Origin: Bradyrhizobium elkanii USDA 76
GTDB taxonomy: Bacteria; Pseudomonadota; Alphaproteobacteria; Rhizobiales; Xanthobacteraceae
Direction of reading: 5' to 3'
Assembly (NCBI RefSeq): GCF_023278185.1
Contig: NZ_CP066356.1
Span: 5,386,001-5,450,000, forward strand
Length of the DNA stretch: 64,000 nucleotides
The notes beneath the pieces are model-generated. The model saw only the letters and a program-made list of their open reading frames with translations. It was not told the origin of the DNA and did not search any database. This document shows positions 43,028-51,675 of this stretch, piece by piece; the first letter of the stretch is position 1, and each line of letters starts with the position of its first letter. A program made the position numbers and the translations under genes.

Positions 43028-43675
43028 ATGAAAAAGGCCACGGCCGAGATCATCCGGGAATACGGCCCCTTCGACGGCGTCGAGAACGTCGGCGGCGTCA
43101 GCTTCGACGGCGAGCAGGTCTGGTTCGCGGCCGGCGATCGCCTGGTGGCCTTCGATCCCGACAGCGGCAACACCACCCGCACCCTCGATATCGCGGCCCA
43201 TGCCGGCACCGCCTTCGACGGCAAGCACCTCTACCAGATCGCCGAGGACCGCATTCTGAAGATCGAGCCGCAGAGCGCGCGCGTGATATCCACCATCCCC
43301 TCGCCCGGCGGCGGCCGCGACTCGGGCCTCGCCTGGGCGGAGGGCTCGCTGTGGGTCGGCCAGTATCGCGATCGCACCATCGTTCAGATCGATCCGGAAA
43401 CCGGCAAGGTTCTGCGCACCATCGAAAGCAACCGGTTCGTCACCGGCGTCTCCTGGGTCGATGGCGAACTCTGGCACGGCACCTGGGAAGGCGATGAAAG
43501 CGACGTGCGGCGCATTGACCCGCAGACTGGCGAAGTCATGGAAAAGCTGGAGATGCCGCAGGGCGTGTTCGTCTCTGGCCTCGAGTCCGACGGCGCCGAC
43601 CGCTTCTTCTGCGGTAGCGGCTCCGCCAACAACAAGGTGCGTGCCATCCGGCGACCGAAGCGCAGCCGCGCGTGA
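43028..43675 (+). CDS. Streptogramin lyase/YncE-like beta-propeller protein
   Basis: 215 residues with AGGAG 6 nt before the ATG. Repeated blades are visible, such as VSFDGEQVWFAAGDRLVAFD, then GTAFDGKHLYQIAEDRILKI and GLAWAEGSLWVGQYRDRTIV, each ending in DP-x-TG (DPDSGNT, DPETGKVLRT, DPQTGEVME). About four or five blades fit, fewer than the usual six or seven. There is no signal peptide, so the protein is cytoplasmic. Function unknown; the preceding wHTH regulator is its likely partner. Confidence 0.78.
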   Translation: MKKATAEIIREYGPFDGVENVGGVSFDGEQVWFAAGDRLVAFDPDSGNTTRTLDIAAHAGTAFDGKHLYQIAEDRILKIEPQSARVISTIPSPGGGRDSGLAWAEGSLWVGQYRDRTIVQIDPETGKVLRTIESNRFVTGVSWVDGELWHGTWEGDESDVRRIDPQTGEVMEKLEMPQGVFVSGLESDGADRFFCGSGSANNKVRAIRRPKRSRA

Positions 43676-43687
43676 AGCGATTTGCGA

Positions 43688-44020
43688 TCACCTTTCGGCT
43701 AGGGAAAGAATAGAGCGGATCACCTGGCGCTTCTCGTCCGACAAACCCGCGAGCAGCGCCTCGTCGAGATGCTGTTCTCGGATGAGCCGTGCGAAGACAA
43801 GCGGGAGCTGTGAGTATCGATAGTCGAACATCTCATCGAGCTCCCTCCTTTGCTGGTGCAGATACTCGCCAACTTCCCACATCTCCGACGGCGTCGCTGC
43901 CGCAACGGCCCTGCTCTTGAATTCGACCATCACCTTGGCGAGCGCGCATTCCACCGCCGAATCATAGGCCTTGCGCGCAATCTTCTTTTCGGCTGGGGAC
44001 CATTGGAGATCACGGTACAT
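43688..44020 (-). CDS. Fluorescence recovery protein (FRP)-like protein
   Basis: 110 residues. LQWSPAEKKIARKAYDSA at the start and the central EMWEVGEYLHQQRRELDEMF followed by DYRYSQLPLVFARLIRE align without gaps to cyanobacterial FRP, which speeds release of active orange carotenoid protein from phycobilisomes. Tryptophan and arginine at the positions of W50 and R60 of Synechocystis FRP are kept, while H53 reads Gly. This host has no phycobilisomes and no OCP gene is in the window. An FRP-like protein with another partner is likely. Confidence 0.82.
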   Translation of the reverse strand: MYRDLQWSPAEKKIARKAYDSAVECALAKVMVEFKSRAVAAATPSEMWEVGEYLHQQRRELDEMFDYRYSQLPLVFARLIREQHLDEALLAGLSDEKRQVIRSILSLAER

Positions 44021-44178
44021 AGTGGGCTCTCATGCGCCTGGCGTCGTGCCAACAATCATGGCATTCAGCCGTGGACGCCCGACCGATGCAATGACGCCAT
44101 AACGTTGCCCCTTTGCCCACCGCTCGGCAAGACCAATTCGTCTGTCCGAGCGGCGCGCTGCATGACGGAGTTCAAACT

Positions 44179-45396
44179 TCACGCCGGCGCCGGCACCGCG
44201 GTGGGCCGCACCGCCGGCATCGGGCGGAAGGTCATCATGATCAGGAACGCGCCGATGCCGACCGCCCAGGAGCCGACATAGAGCCACGTGTAGCTCGCAA
44301 AGGTGTCGTAGATCAGGCCGCCGGCCAAAGGCCCGGTCGCCATGCCGAGGCTGCCGGCCATCGCGGTGCCGCCGATCACGGTGCCCATCATCCGCAGCGG
44401 AAAATTCTCGCGGATCAGCACGGAATACAGCGGCATGGTGCCGGCATAGATGAAGCCGAAGATCGCCGCGACCGCGTAGAATGCGGCAAGCTCGCGCACG
44501 AAGACGTAGCCGAGCGCGCCGAACGCCTGCGCCAGCAGGCCAAGCACCAGCACGCGCTTGGCGCCAAAACGGTCGCCGAGCAGACCGAAGGCGATGCGGC
44601 CGCCCATGCCGGCGAGCCCTTCGACGCTGTAGATCGTCACCGCGGCGACCATCGGAATGCCGCAGGTGACCGCGTAACTCACGGTATGGATGATCGGGCC
44701 CGAATGGGTGGCGCAGCAGAAGAAATTGGTCGCGATCAGGATGATGAATTGCGGCGAGCGCAGCGCCTGCGCCAGCGACATCGGCGGCTCGCCGTTCTCC
44801 GAGACCGCTTCAGCGTGGTCGCCCTGCAGCGCCGGCGGGCGGCGCACCAGGAACGAGACCGGAATCATGATCGCGCCGACCACGCCCGAGACGATCAGCA
44901 TCGCGGTGCGCCAGTCGTGGTGGGAGATCAGCCAGGCCGCGAGCGGCGACATCGTCATCGGCGCCATGCCCATGCCGGCCGACACCAGCGAGACGGCGAG
45001 GCTTCGATGGGTGTCGAACCAGCCGGTGACGCAGGCCATCATCGGGGCAAAGATCGCCGCCGTGGCCGCGCCGACCAGCGCGCCGAACACGAACTGAAAG
45101 GCCAGCAGCGACGTCACCTGGCTGGCCAGCGCGAGGCTCGCCGCCAGCACGACCGATCCGGTCAGCACCACCGGCAGCGGCCCGAAACGGTCGGACAGCG
45201 TGCCCCAGATCATGCTGGTGAAGGCCATCGCGAGGAAGCCGATCGTCATCGCGCTGGAGATGCCGGTCACCGACCAGCCGGTCTCGCGCGCCATGGGCTG
45301 GAGGAACACCGGCAGCGAAAACATGCCGCCGATCGCGACGCAGCCGAGCAGGCCACCGGCCGCGACGATCACCCAGCGATAGGTCGAATTGCTCAT
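44179..45396 (-). CDS. MFS transporter, oxalate/formate antiporter-like
   Basis: 405 residues from ATG 45396 (GGGAG 7 nt upstream) with twelve helices. The pattern YRWVIVAAGGLLGCVAIGGM, then MTIGFLAMAFTSMIWGTLSD and GLLGDRFGAKRVLVLGLLAQ, resembles the OFA and monocarboxylate porters. The substrate is likely a small organic acid. A periplasmic binding protein gene lies just upstream on the same strand, an odd pairing because MFS carriers do not use such proteins. Confidence 0.87.
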   Translation of the reverse strand: MSNSTYRWVIVAAGGLLGCVAIGGMFSLPVFLQPMARETGWSVTGISSAMTIGFLAMAFTSMIWGTLSDRFGPLPVVLTGSVVLAASLALASQVTSLLAFQFVFGALVGAATAAIFAPMMACVTGWFDTHRSLAVSLVSAGMGMAPMTMSPLAAWLISHHDWRTAMLIVSGVVGAIMIPVSFLVRRPPALQGDHAEAVSENGEPPMSLAQALRSPQFIILIATNFFCCATHSGPIIHTVSYAVTCGIPMVAAVTIYSVEGLAGMGGRIAFGLLGDRFGAKRVLVLGLLAQAFGALGYVFVRELAAFYAVAAIFGFIYAGTMPLYSVLIRENFPLRMMGTVIGGTAMAGSLGMATGPLAGGLIYDTFASYTWLYVGSWAVGIGAFLIMMTFRPMPAVRPTAVPAPA

Positions 45397-45530
45397 TCCG
45401 GAACTCCCATTCAGCTCGATCTGGCTGGAAGACGAACGGACCGGACTGGAACCGACAACCAACGCGCGCGCCAGCTCACTTTTTTGCGAGCATGGTGGCC
45501 TCGAGCGTCGCTACCGAATATTCCTCCTGG

Positions 45531-46697
45531 TCAGCGGCCGGCTGGACTGCACCCCGGCTCCGGCGCGATCTCGCCGAGTGGTCGCACCTGCACGAGTTCC
45601 AAACCCTGCGTCCTGACAATGAACATGCTCATCGCCGCGTGATGATCCCGACCGAGCGTGACAGGGCCGGTCGGCGACGGAATGGCGAGGCCCGCCATCG
45701 CGTCGATGATCGCCTCCTTGTCGAGCTTGCCGGCCTTCTCGGCCGCCGCCTTCAGCGCGATCAGCGTGTTGTAGTGCGTCATCACATAGTTCGACACCGC
45801 GACACCGGCGCCTGCAGCGGCGCGGGCCTTCGCGACGAACGCCTTGACGGCAGGATCCTCGCTCGTCGCGACTGCCGGCACCACGGTCACCACGTTCTGG
45901 CCCTTGCCGCGGAAGATGCCGAGGTCGACTTCCGACAATCCGAGGAACGCGACGGTGATGTCCTTCAACAGCCCGGCCTCGTCGGCCTGCCGGATGAAAT
46001 CCATCCCGTCGCCCTTCAACGCAAACAGCAGCACCTTGGCCTTGCTCGCCGCGATCTCCTTGATCAGCGGTGAGAAGTCGGTCTCGGTCCCCAGCGTGTA
46101 TTTCGTCGCGACCACCTTGCCGCCGAGCTTCTCGATCAGGGGCTGCGCGATGCCGAACATCCGATGGGGCCAGACCCGGTCGGCGCCGAGCAGGAAGTAG
46201 GTGTTGCCGAACGTCCGGGTCATGTAGGGCAGCAGCTGGCCGAGCTCCTGGTTCGGCACCGCGCCGAACGAGAACAGATAGCGGCTGCATTTGCCGCCCT
46301 CGTAATTGGTGGCATAGAACAGCGGCGTCTTCGAGCTCTCGGCAATCGGCATCAGTGCATTCAGATTACGCGAGGTGATCGGACCAACAACGGCAAACAC
46401 GCCCTGCTTCTCGACCAGCGAGCGCATCGCCTCAGCGGCCTCCTCCGGCCGCGTCTTGTCGTCGGCATAGATCACCTCGACCGGCCGGCCGAGAATGCCG
46501 CCGGCCGCGTTGATGTCCCTGGCGGCGAGATCGAGCCCAAGTTTCGCCTGCTGGCCGTAGAGCTCGACCCCGCCGGAAAACGGCAGCACCGCGCCGACGC
46601 GGATCGGTTCGCCGGGTCCAGCGGCGCGCGCCGGCTGAAGCATCGCACCGCAAAGCAGAAGCGCGAGCGTCGTGCAGATGATCGAGCGTGATGCCAT
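45531..46697 (-). CDS. Amino acid/amide-type periplasmic binding protein (orphan)
   Basis: 388 residues from ATG 46697; AAGGA lies 9 nt upstream. Signal peptide SIICTTLALLLCGAMLQPAR with cleavage near ARA. The Peripla_BP_6 fold is plain: IRVGAVLPFSGGVELYGQQA, then RDINAAGGILGRPVEVIYAD. Such proteins normally serve Liv-type ABC transporters or the amiC/urea systems, but no permease or ATPase gene adjoins. It may work with the Liv-type system elsewhere in the genome or with the ABC genes at 8.9-13.6 kb. Confidence 0.88.
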   Translation of the reverse strand: MASRSIICTTLALLLCGAMLQPARAAGPGEPIRVGAVLPFSGGVELYGQQAKLGLDLAARDINAAGGILGRPVEVIYADDKTRPEEAAEAMRSLVEKQGVFAVVGPITSRNLNALMPIAESSKTPLFYATNYEGGKCSRYLFSFGAVPNQELGQLLPYMTRTFGNTYFLLGADRVWPHRMFGIAQPLIEKLGGKVVATKYTLGTETDFSPLIKEIAASKAKVLLFALKGDGMDFIRQADEAGLLKDITVAFLGLSEVDLGIFRGKGQNVVTVVPAVATSEDPAVKAFVAKARAAAGAGVAVSNYVMTHYNTLIALKAAAEKAGKLDKEAIIDAMAGLAIPSPTGPVTLGRDHHAAMSMFIVRTQGLELVQVRPLGEIAPEPGCSPAGR

Positions 46698-46901
46698 GTG
46701 CGTCATTCCTTCGAGCAGGACCATGCTTGCTCGATAGTATCGGCGCGGGATATTGAAGAATTCGTCAAACGCGCCGTGCTTGCGTCACAATCGAGGCGAT
46801 GCTCACCGCGCCCGTCGAGACATCTCCGGGCCACCTTCCCCAAGACTTCTGGCTAGGCAACCCGCATCCGCGGAATGCCGACTCGCGCCTTGCCCTAACC
46901 A

Positions 46902-47468
46902 ATGAAAGGACACCTCTTGCAAGACCGCTTCGTCCTGATCTCCGGCTGCTCCGGCGGCGGAAAATCGACGCTGCTTGCTGAACTAGCCGCTCGCGGCTAT
47001 CCGGTCGTCGAGGAGCCCGGCCGCCGCATCGTCACCGATGAGCTCGCATCCGGCGGCAACGCCCTGCCCTGGGTCGATCCGGCGCCCTTCCTGCGGCGCG
47101 CCGTTGACGTCGCACTGCAAGATATCGAGATGGCAAAGGCCCATTCGGGATGGGTGTTCTTCGATCGCGGCCTCATCGACGCGGCGTCGGCGCTTGAGGC
47201 GTTGACAGGCGAACCGGTGCTGCACAAGATCTGTTCCGTACATCGCTACCACCGGCGCGTGTTCGTGACGCCGCCGTGGCCTGAAATCTACGTCACCGAT
47301 TCCGAGCGTCGGCACGGCTTCGAGGCAGCGACGGCGGAATATCAGCGTCTGATGGAGACGCTTCCGGCGCTTGGCTACGACGTCATCGGCTTGCCGAAGC
47401 TATCGCCATCCGTGCGGGCCGATTTCGTGCTCACGACGCTCGGCGGCTGCCTCACATCGACGGCCTGA
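46902..47468 (+). CDS. AAA-type ATPase/kinase-like protein
   Basis: 188 residues. The P-loop is LISGCSGGGKSTLLAELAA near residue 12, and FFDRGLIDAASALEAL (near 85) is the Walker B-like region. The family (AAA_28) consists of small single-domain ATPases or kinases of unknown substrate. A TTG at 46917 with AAAGGA upstream is an alternative start and would shorten the protein by five residues. It is convergent with the AhpD-like gene with only 8 bp between. Confidence 0.8.
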   Translation: MKGHLLQDRFVLISGCSGGGKSTLLAELAARGYPVVEEPGRRIVTDELASGGNALPWVDPAPFLRRAVDVALQDIEMAKAHSGWVFFDRGLIDAASALEALTGEPVLHKICSVHRYHRRVFVTPPWPEIYVTDSERRHGFEAATAEYQRLMETLPALGYDVIGLPKLSPSVRADFVLTTLGGCLTSTA

Positions 47469-47476
47469 TCAGGCCG

Positions 47477-48028
47477 TCACTCCGCGGCCTCACGCTGCGG
47501 GACGCCCTGCTCGACGTCGAGCTGCAAGATGTCGTTGAAGCGGTTGAAGGCGCCGCAGAGCGCGATCCGCCAGGTCAGCTCGACGATCTGCGGTTCCGAG
47601 AAGTGTTCGCGCAGGCGTGCGAAAATCTCGTCGCGGGTCTTGTTCCAGTTGTTGGTGACGGCGATCGCATATTCGACCACGAGCTTGTCGAGCGCATCGA
47701 GCTCGGGATGATCCTGATAGTCGAGCAGCCGCTCGGCGCCCTCCTGCGACACGCCCTGGACCGCGAGCTTGGGCGCATGGTGCGACACGCAATAGTCGCA
47801 CTTGTTGAGCAGCGAGACCGTGACCAGCGCGAGCTCGAGATGGCGCTTCGAGACCACCGCCTCGTCGGCGAGATCGACCAGCAGCGACCACATGTGCTTG
47901 AAGATCGGCGGGCGCTGCGCCATGACGCCGGCCTGGTTCTCGAACGCGCCATAGGTGGTCATCTTGTCCCACAGCGGCTTGAGCTCGGCCGGCAGGTCGT
48001 TCCTGGTCTTGATTGACACGCGTGACAT
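47477..48028 (-). CDS. Carboxymuconolactone decarboxylase/AhpD-like protein
   Basis: 183 residues from ATG 48028 (GAGG 6 nt upstream). The redox motif KCDYCVSHHAPKLA (CxxCxxxH) is the AhpD-type active site; alkylhydroperoxidase-like activity or gamma-carboxymuconolactone decarboxylase-like fold only are both possible. The helical body and WRIALCGAFNRFNDILQ also fit. It stands alone; no ahpC is adjacent. Confidence 0.88.
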   Translation of the reverse strand: MSRVSIKTRNDLPAELKPLWDKMTTYGAFENQAGVMAQRPPIFKHMWSLLVDLADEAVVSKRHLELALVTVSLLNKCDYCVSHHAPKLAVQGVSQEGAERLLDYQDHPELDALDKLVVEYAIAVTNNWNKTRDEIFARLREHFSEPQIVELTWRIALCGAFNRFNDILQLDVEQGVPQREAAE

Positions 48029-48158
48029 GGATTGCCTCGGATCGGAATTGTACCGATGCAGCCTGCCCCGCTTCGCCTGATACCGCAAGCCGCAGGCCGG
48101 CATGGCAGGCGTCACGCCAGGAACTTACCGCCACCCGCGACGCAGTCCGGCTGTCGGC

Positions 48159-50669
48159 TCAGAACGACGTGCCTCCTCCGAACCGGAACTCCTGCACGAT
48201 GTCGTATTTACCCTTCGTGATCGGCACGGCGTAATCGAAGCGCAGCGGGCCGAACGGCGAGGCCCAGATCAGGCCGACACCGACCGAGGTTCGCACCACG
48301 TTCCCATCGTCGTATTGGAGGCCGCATTTGCAAGCAGCCGTATTCACCTCGCCGGTTGCGGCCCACGACGTCGGGCCTTCATAACCCCAGAGCGAGCCGG
48401 CGTCCGCATAGACAGCCCCCTTCAACCCAACCTCGGAGGGCAGGAACCAGAACGGCATCTGCAGCTCCATCGACGCCCCCCAGTATTTGGTGCCGCCGAG
48501 CGCATCCCCGACCGCGCCTAAGCTCGCATAGGTGATGTCGCGCGGGCCGATGCCGTTGGTGGCAAAGCCGCGCACGAGATTCGGCCCCATCTGGAAATGG
48601 TCCAGCATGCGCAGATCGTTGTCGCCGACCTTGGTGAGCAGGCCGCCCTGCAGGTGGATCAGTCCGATCAGGTCGGACACCAGCGGCGTGTAGTATTTCG
48701 CGTCGACCGCGCTCTTCAGATATGTCACGTCGCCGCCGACGCCGGCAAAATCCTGCTTGAAGTCGATCAGCAGGCCGTCGGTCGGGTTCTTGTTGTTGTC
48801 GAGGGTGTTGTAGGTCAGCGTGTAGCCGATCTGCGAGGTCCAGGTCGCCCCTGCGGCGAGCTCCTTGCGCACCGGCAAGGTGGATTCGCCGTCGCCGTAG
48901 CAGCCATATCCATAAAGCCCTGACGAGACCGAGTTCGTGGGATCGACACCGCCGAGCACACTCTGGATGTAGGCGGGTGTTGGATTGAACGCGAGCGACG
49001 GGTTGGCCGGATTGTTGTTGCAGTTCGCATAGGCGCTATCGAGCGAGATTTCCTGCTGATAGAGCGAATAGCGCAGCTGCAGGGTCAGGTCTTCGCGCAA
49101 GGCCAGGCCCAGCCGCGGCGAGAACCCGATCGTCTTCACGCCATAGGTCGTGTAGTCCGTCGGCAATTGCTCCTTGTAATACGCATCGAGCCCGAGCGCG
49201 ACGCGATAGTCGAGCAAATACGGCTCGACAAAGGACAGCGACAGGCCGCGCGAGTACTGGCCGTAGCTGACCGTTGCCTTGGCGAACAGGCCACGACCGA
49301 GCAGATTTCGCTCGGAGATGCTGACCTCGGCAAGCGCGCCGTCCGTCGTGGAATAACCGCCCGAGACGGAGAAGTCGCCGGTCGACTTTTCCTCCAGATC
49401 GACGACCAACACCACGCGATCGCTCGTTGATCCGGGCTCGGTGGTGATCTTGACGGTCTTGAAGTAGTCCAGATTCTTCAGCCGCCGCTCGGCGCGATCG
49501 ACCAGCGCGCGGTTATACGCATCGCCCTCGGAGAGATCGAACTCGCGCCGGATCACGTAGTCGCGGGTGCGGCCGTTGCCGCGAATGTCGATCCGCTCGA
49601 TATAGGTGCGCGGCCCCTCCTCCACGCGAAACACGATCCCCACCGTGTGGGCCTCGAAATTCCGGGCACCGTCCGGACGGATCACCGCGAAGGCGTAGCC
49701 GCGGCGCGACGCTTCGATCTGCATGTCCTCGACCGACTTCTCGACCGCCTCGACATTGTAGAGCGAGCCTTCGCCGACGCGCGACAATGAACGCAGCGTC
49801 GTCGGATCGAAGCCCGCTATACTCGAGCGGAAACTGACCGTCGCAACGCGGTACTGCTGCCCCTCATCGATCTTGAACGTCACCTGAAAGCCCTTGCGCT
49901 CCGGATCATACTCGGCGAGTGCAGCTACGACCTGGACGTCCGCGTAGCCGTGCTTCAGGTAGAAGCGGCGGATCAGGTCACGGTCGGCCTCGACCCGATC
50001 CGGGTCGTAGATATCGGCATTGCCGAGAAAGCTCAGGAAGTTCGTCTCATGGGTCTTGATTACGTCCTTCAGGCGCGCCGCCGAAAAACTGTTGTTGCCC
50101 ATGAACTCGATGGTCTTGATGCCGGTCTTCGCTCCCTCGTCGACGGTGAAGATGAGATCGACGCGGTTGTTCGAGCGTTCGATGATCTCCGGCGTGACGT
50201 GCACGTCGTAGCGGCCTGAGCGCCGATAGATCTCGGCGATCCGCAGTGCATCCGACTGCACCATCGGCCGCGACAGGGTACCCCGCGGCTTGGACTGCAT
50301 TTCGGCAGCGAGCTGCTCGTCCTTGATCTTCTTGTTGCCCTCGAACGCGACGCGGTCGATCACCGGATTCTCGATCACCGAAACGACGATCCGGCCGCCC
50401 GCGTGATTGATCTTGACGTCCTGGAACAACCCCGTTCCGACCAGCTCCTTGAGGCCGTCGTCGACGGCAGCCTGATCGAGATGGCCGCCGGGCCCGGGCC
50501 TGAAATAGGAGCGGATGGTCTCCGCCTCTACCCTCCGGTTGCCTTCGACCGTGATCGCATCAACCGATCGGGCCGCCGCAGGAGCCAACAATGGCCACGT
50601 CACCGGCGTCCCCGGGATCGAAAAGCCCGACAGCACGATCGCCGCGACAAAGCTCCGCCACGTCTTCAT
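48159..50669 (-). CDS. bamA: Outer membrane assembly factor BamA (isolated copy)
   Basis: 836 residues from ATG 50669 (GAGG 7 nt upstream). Signal peptide, five POTRA domains (for example VDAITVEGNRRVEAETIRSY for POTRA 1 and VDRAERRLKNLDYFKTVKIT in POTRA 5), then a 16-strand barrel with the conserved loop-6 motif VRGF in NLVRGFATNGIG, ending in a terminal Phe. A cysteine-containing, Asn/Pro-rich insertion occurs near residue 560. BamA folds outer-membrane proteins. It lacks the usual neighbours rseP, skp, lpxD and fabZ and is therefore probably a second copy. It is divergent from the two-component genes. Confidence 0.94.
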   Translation of the reverse strand: MKTWRSFVAAIVLSGFSIPGTPVTWPLLAPAAARSVDAITVEGNRRVEAETIRSYFRPGPGGHLDQAAVDDGLKELVGTGLFQDVKINHAGGRIVVSVIENPVIDRVAFEGNKKIKDEQLAAEMQSKPRGTLSRPMVQSDALRIAEIYRRSGRYDVHVTPEIIERSNNRVDLIFTVDEGAKTGIKTIEFMGNNSFSAARLKDVIKTHETNFLSFLGNADIYDPDRVEADRDLIRRFYLKHGYADVQVVAALAEYDPERKGFQVTFKIDEGQQYRVATVSFRSSIAGFDPTTLRSLSRVGEGSLYNVEAVEKSVEDMQIEASRRGYAFAVIRPDGARNFEAHTVGIVFRVEEGPRTYIERIDIRGNGRTRDYVIRREFDLSEGDAYNRALVDRAERRLKNLDYFKTVKITTEPGSTSDRVVLVVDLEEKSTGDFSVSGGYSTTDGALAEVSISERNLLGRGLFAKATVSYGQYSRGLSLSFVEPYLLDYRVALGLDAYYKEQLPTDYTTYGVKTIGFSPRLGLALREDLTLQLRYSLYQQEISLDSAYANCNNNPANPSLAFNPTPAYIQSVLGGVDPTNSVSSGLYGYGCYGDGESTLPVRKELAAGATWTSQIGYTLTYNTLDNNKNPTDGLLIDFKQDFAGVGGDVTYLKSAVDAKYYTPLVSDLIGLIHLQGGLLTKVGDNDLRMLDHFQMGPNLVRGFATNGIGPRDITYASLGAVGDALGGTKYWGASMELQMPFWFLPSEVGLKGAVYADAGSLWGYEGPTSWAATGEVNTAACKCGLQYDDGNVVRTSVGVGLIWASPFGPLRFDYAVPITKGKYDIVQEFRFGGGTSF

Positions 50670-50928
50670 TCCACACCTCGCGAACAAGAAGCCCGTTGTG
50701 ACGGGATGGTGATGGCTGCGGTGTGGCTGCAGGATTGCGGAATTATTTCCAGTGGTTTGGGACTGTTAGCGCGACGCGACGCGGCCGGCATCGCCGATTG
50801 GTTCGGGCTGCGCGCGACGCTTACAGTTCAGAAACACTATGCTTACGAAAAGGCGCAATGCCGCCCACAAGCGACGCGTATGCTGGTCAATTGGTGGCTG
50901 AGCGCGCTGGAACGCGCCCGATGACGTT

Positions 50929-51675
50929 ATGATGAGGACCCAGTCGCGGATCATGCTTGCAAACACTCCGAAGATCCTGATCGTCGAAGACGATCTGCAG
51001 ACCAGAGACTTGATTGCCCGCTACCTGCGCGACCAATCCTGCCTGGTGGCCACCGCCTCGAACGGCAGGGAAATGGATCGTTACCTTGCCGGGCATTCGC
51101 TCGATCTCGTCGTCCTCGACCTGATGCTGCCCGGAGAGGATGGACTGACCCTGTGTCGCCGCCTGCGCGGCGACTCGACGATCCCGATCATCATGCTCAC
51201 GGCAAAGGGCGAGGACCTCGACCGGATCCTCGGGCTCGAGATGGGCGCGGATGACTATCTCGCCAAGCCGTTCAATCCGCGCGAGCTGCTGGCGCGGATC
51301 AACGCCGTGCTGCGCCGCCAGGCCCAGGCCGGCCTTGCCGGGCGCTCGGGCCAGAGCGCCGCGCGCCTGCGCTTCCAGGACTGGACCATCGATCTTCGCC
51401 TGCGCGAATTGCGCGATCCCGACGGCGCCCAGGTCCCGTTGACGAGCGCGGAGTTCGACCTGCTCCAGGTGTTCTGCGAGCGTCCCGGCCGGATTCTGAC
51501 GCGGGATGGCCTCCTGACCATGACGCGCAGCCGGCCGGCCAGTCCGTTCGGGCGCAGCATCGACGTGCTGGTCAGCCGGCTTCGCCGCAAGCTCGATACG
51601 AGCGAAGGATCGTCGGTGATCCGGACGGTGCGCACCGGCGGCTACATCTTCACGCCGCATGTGGAGGACGCATGA
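50929..51675 (+). CDS. OmpR-family response regulator
   Basis: 248 residues from ATG 50929; ATG 50953 also fits and no start has a clear ribosome site. Receiver domain: ILIVEDDLQTRDLI, phospho-accepting aspartate in DLVVLDLMLPGEDG (about D64), then IIMLTAKGEDLDRI and ADDYLAKPFNPREL. The C-terminal winged helix (LTSAEFDLLQVFCERPGRIL through VRTGGYIFTP) is of OmpR type. It overlaps the kinase by 4 bp (ATGA) and is divergent from bamA, 259 bp away. Confidence 0.94.
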   Translation: MMRTQSRIMLANTPKILIVEDDLQTRDLIARYLRDQSCLVATASNGREMDRYLAGHSLDLVVLDLMLPGEDGLTLCRRLRGDSTIPIIMLTAKGEDLDRILGLEMGADDYLAKPFNPRELLARINAVLRRQAQAGLAGRSGQSAARLRFQDWTIDLRLRELRDPDGAQVPLTSAEFDLLQVFCERPGRILTRDGLLTMTRSRPASPFGRSIDVLVSRLRRKLDTSEGSSVIRTVRTGGYIFTPHVEDA

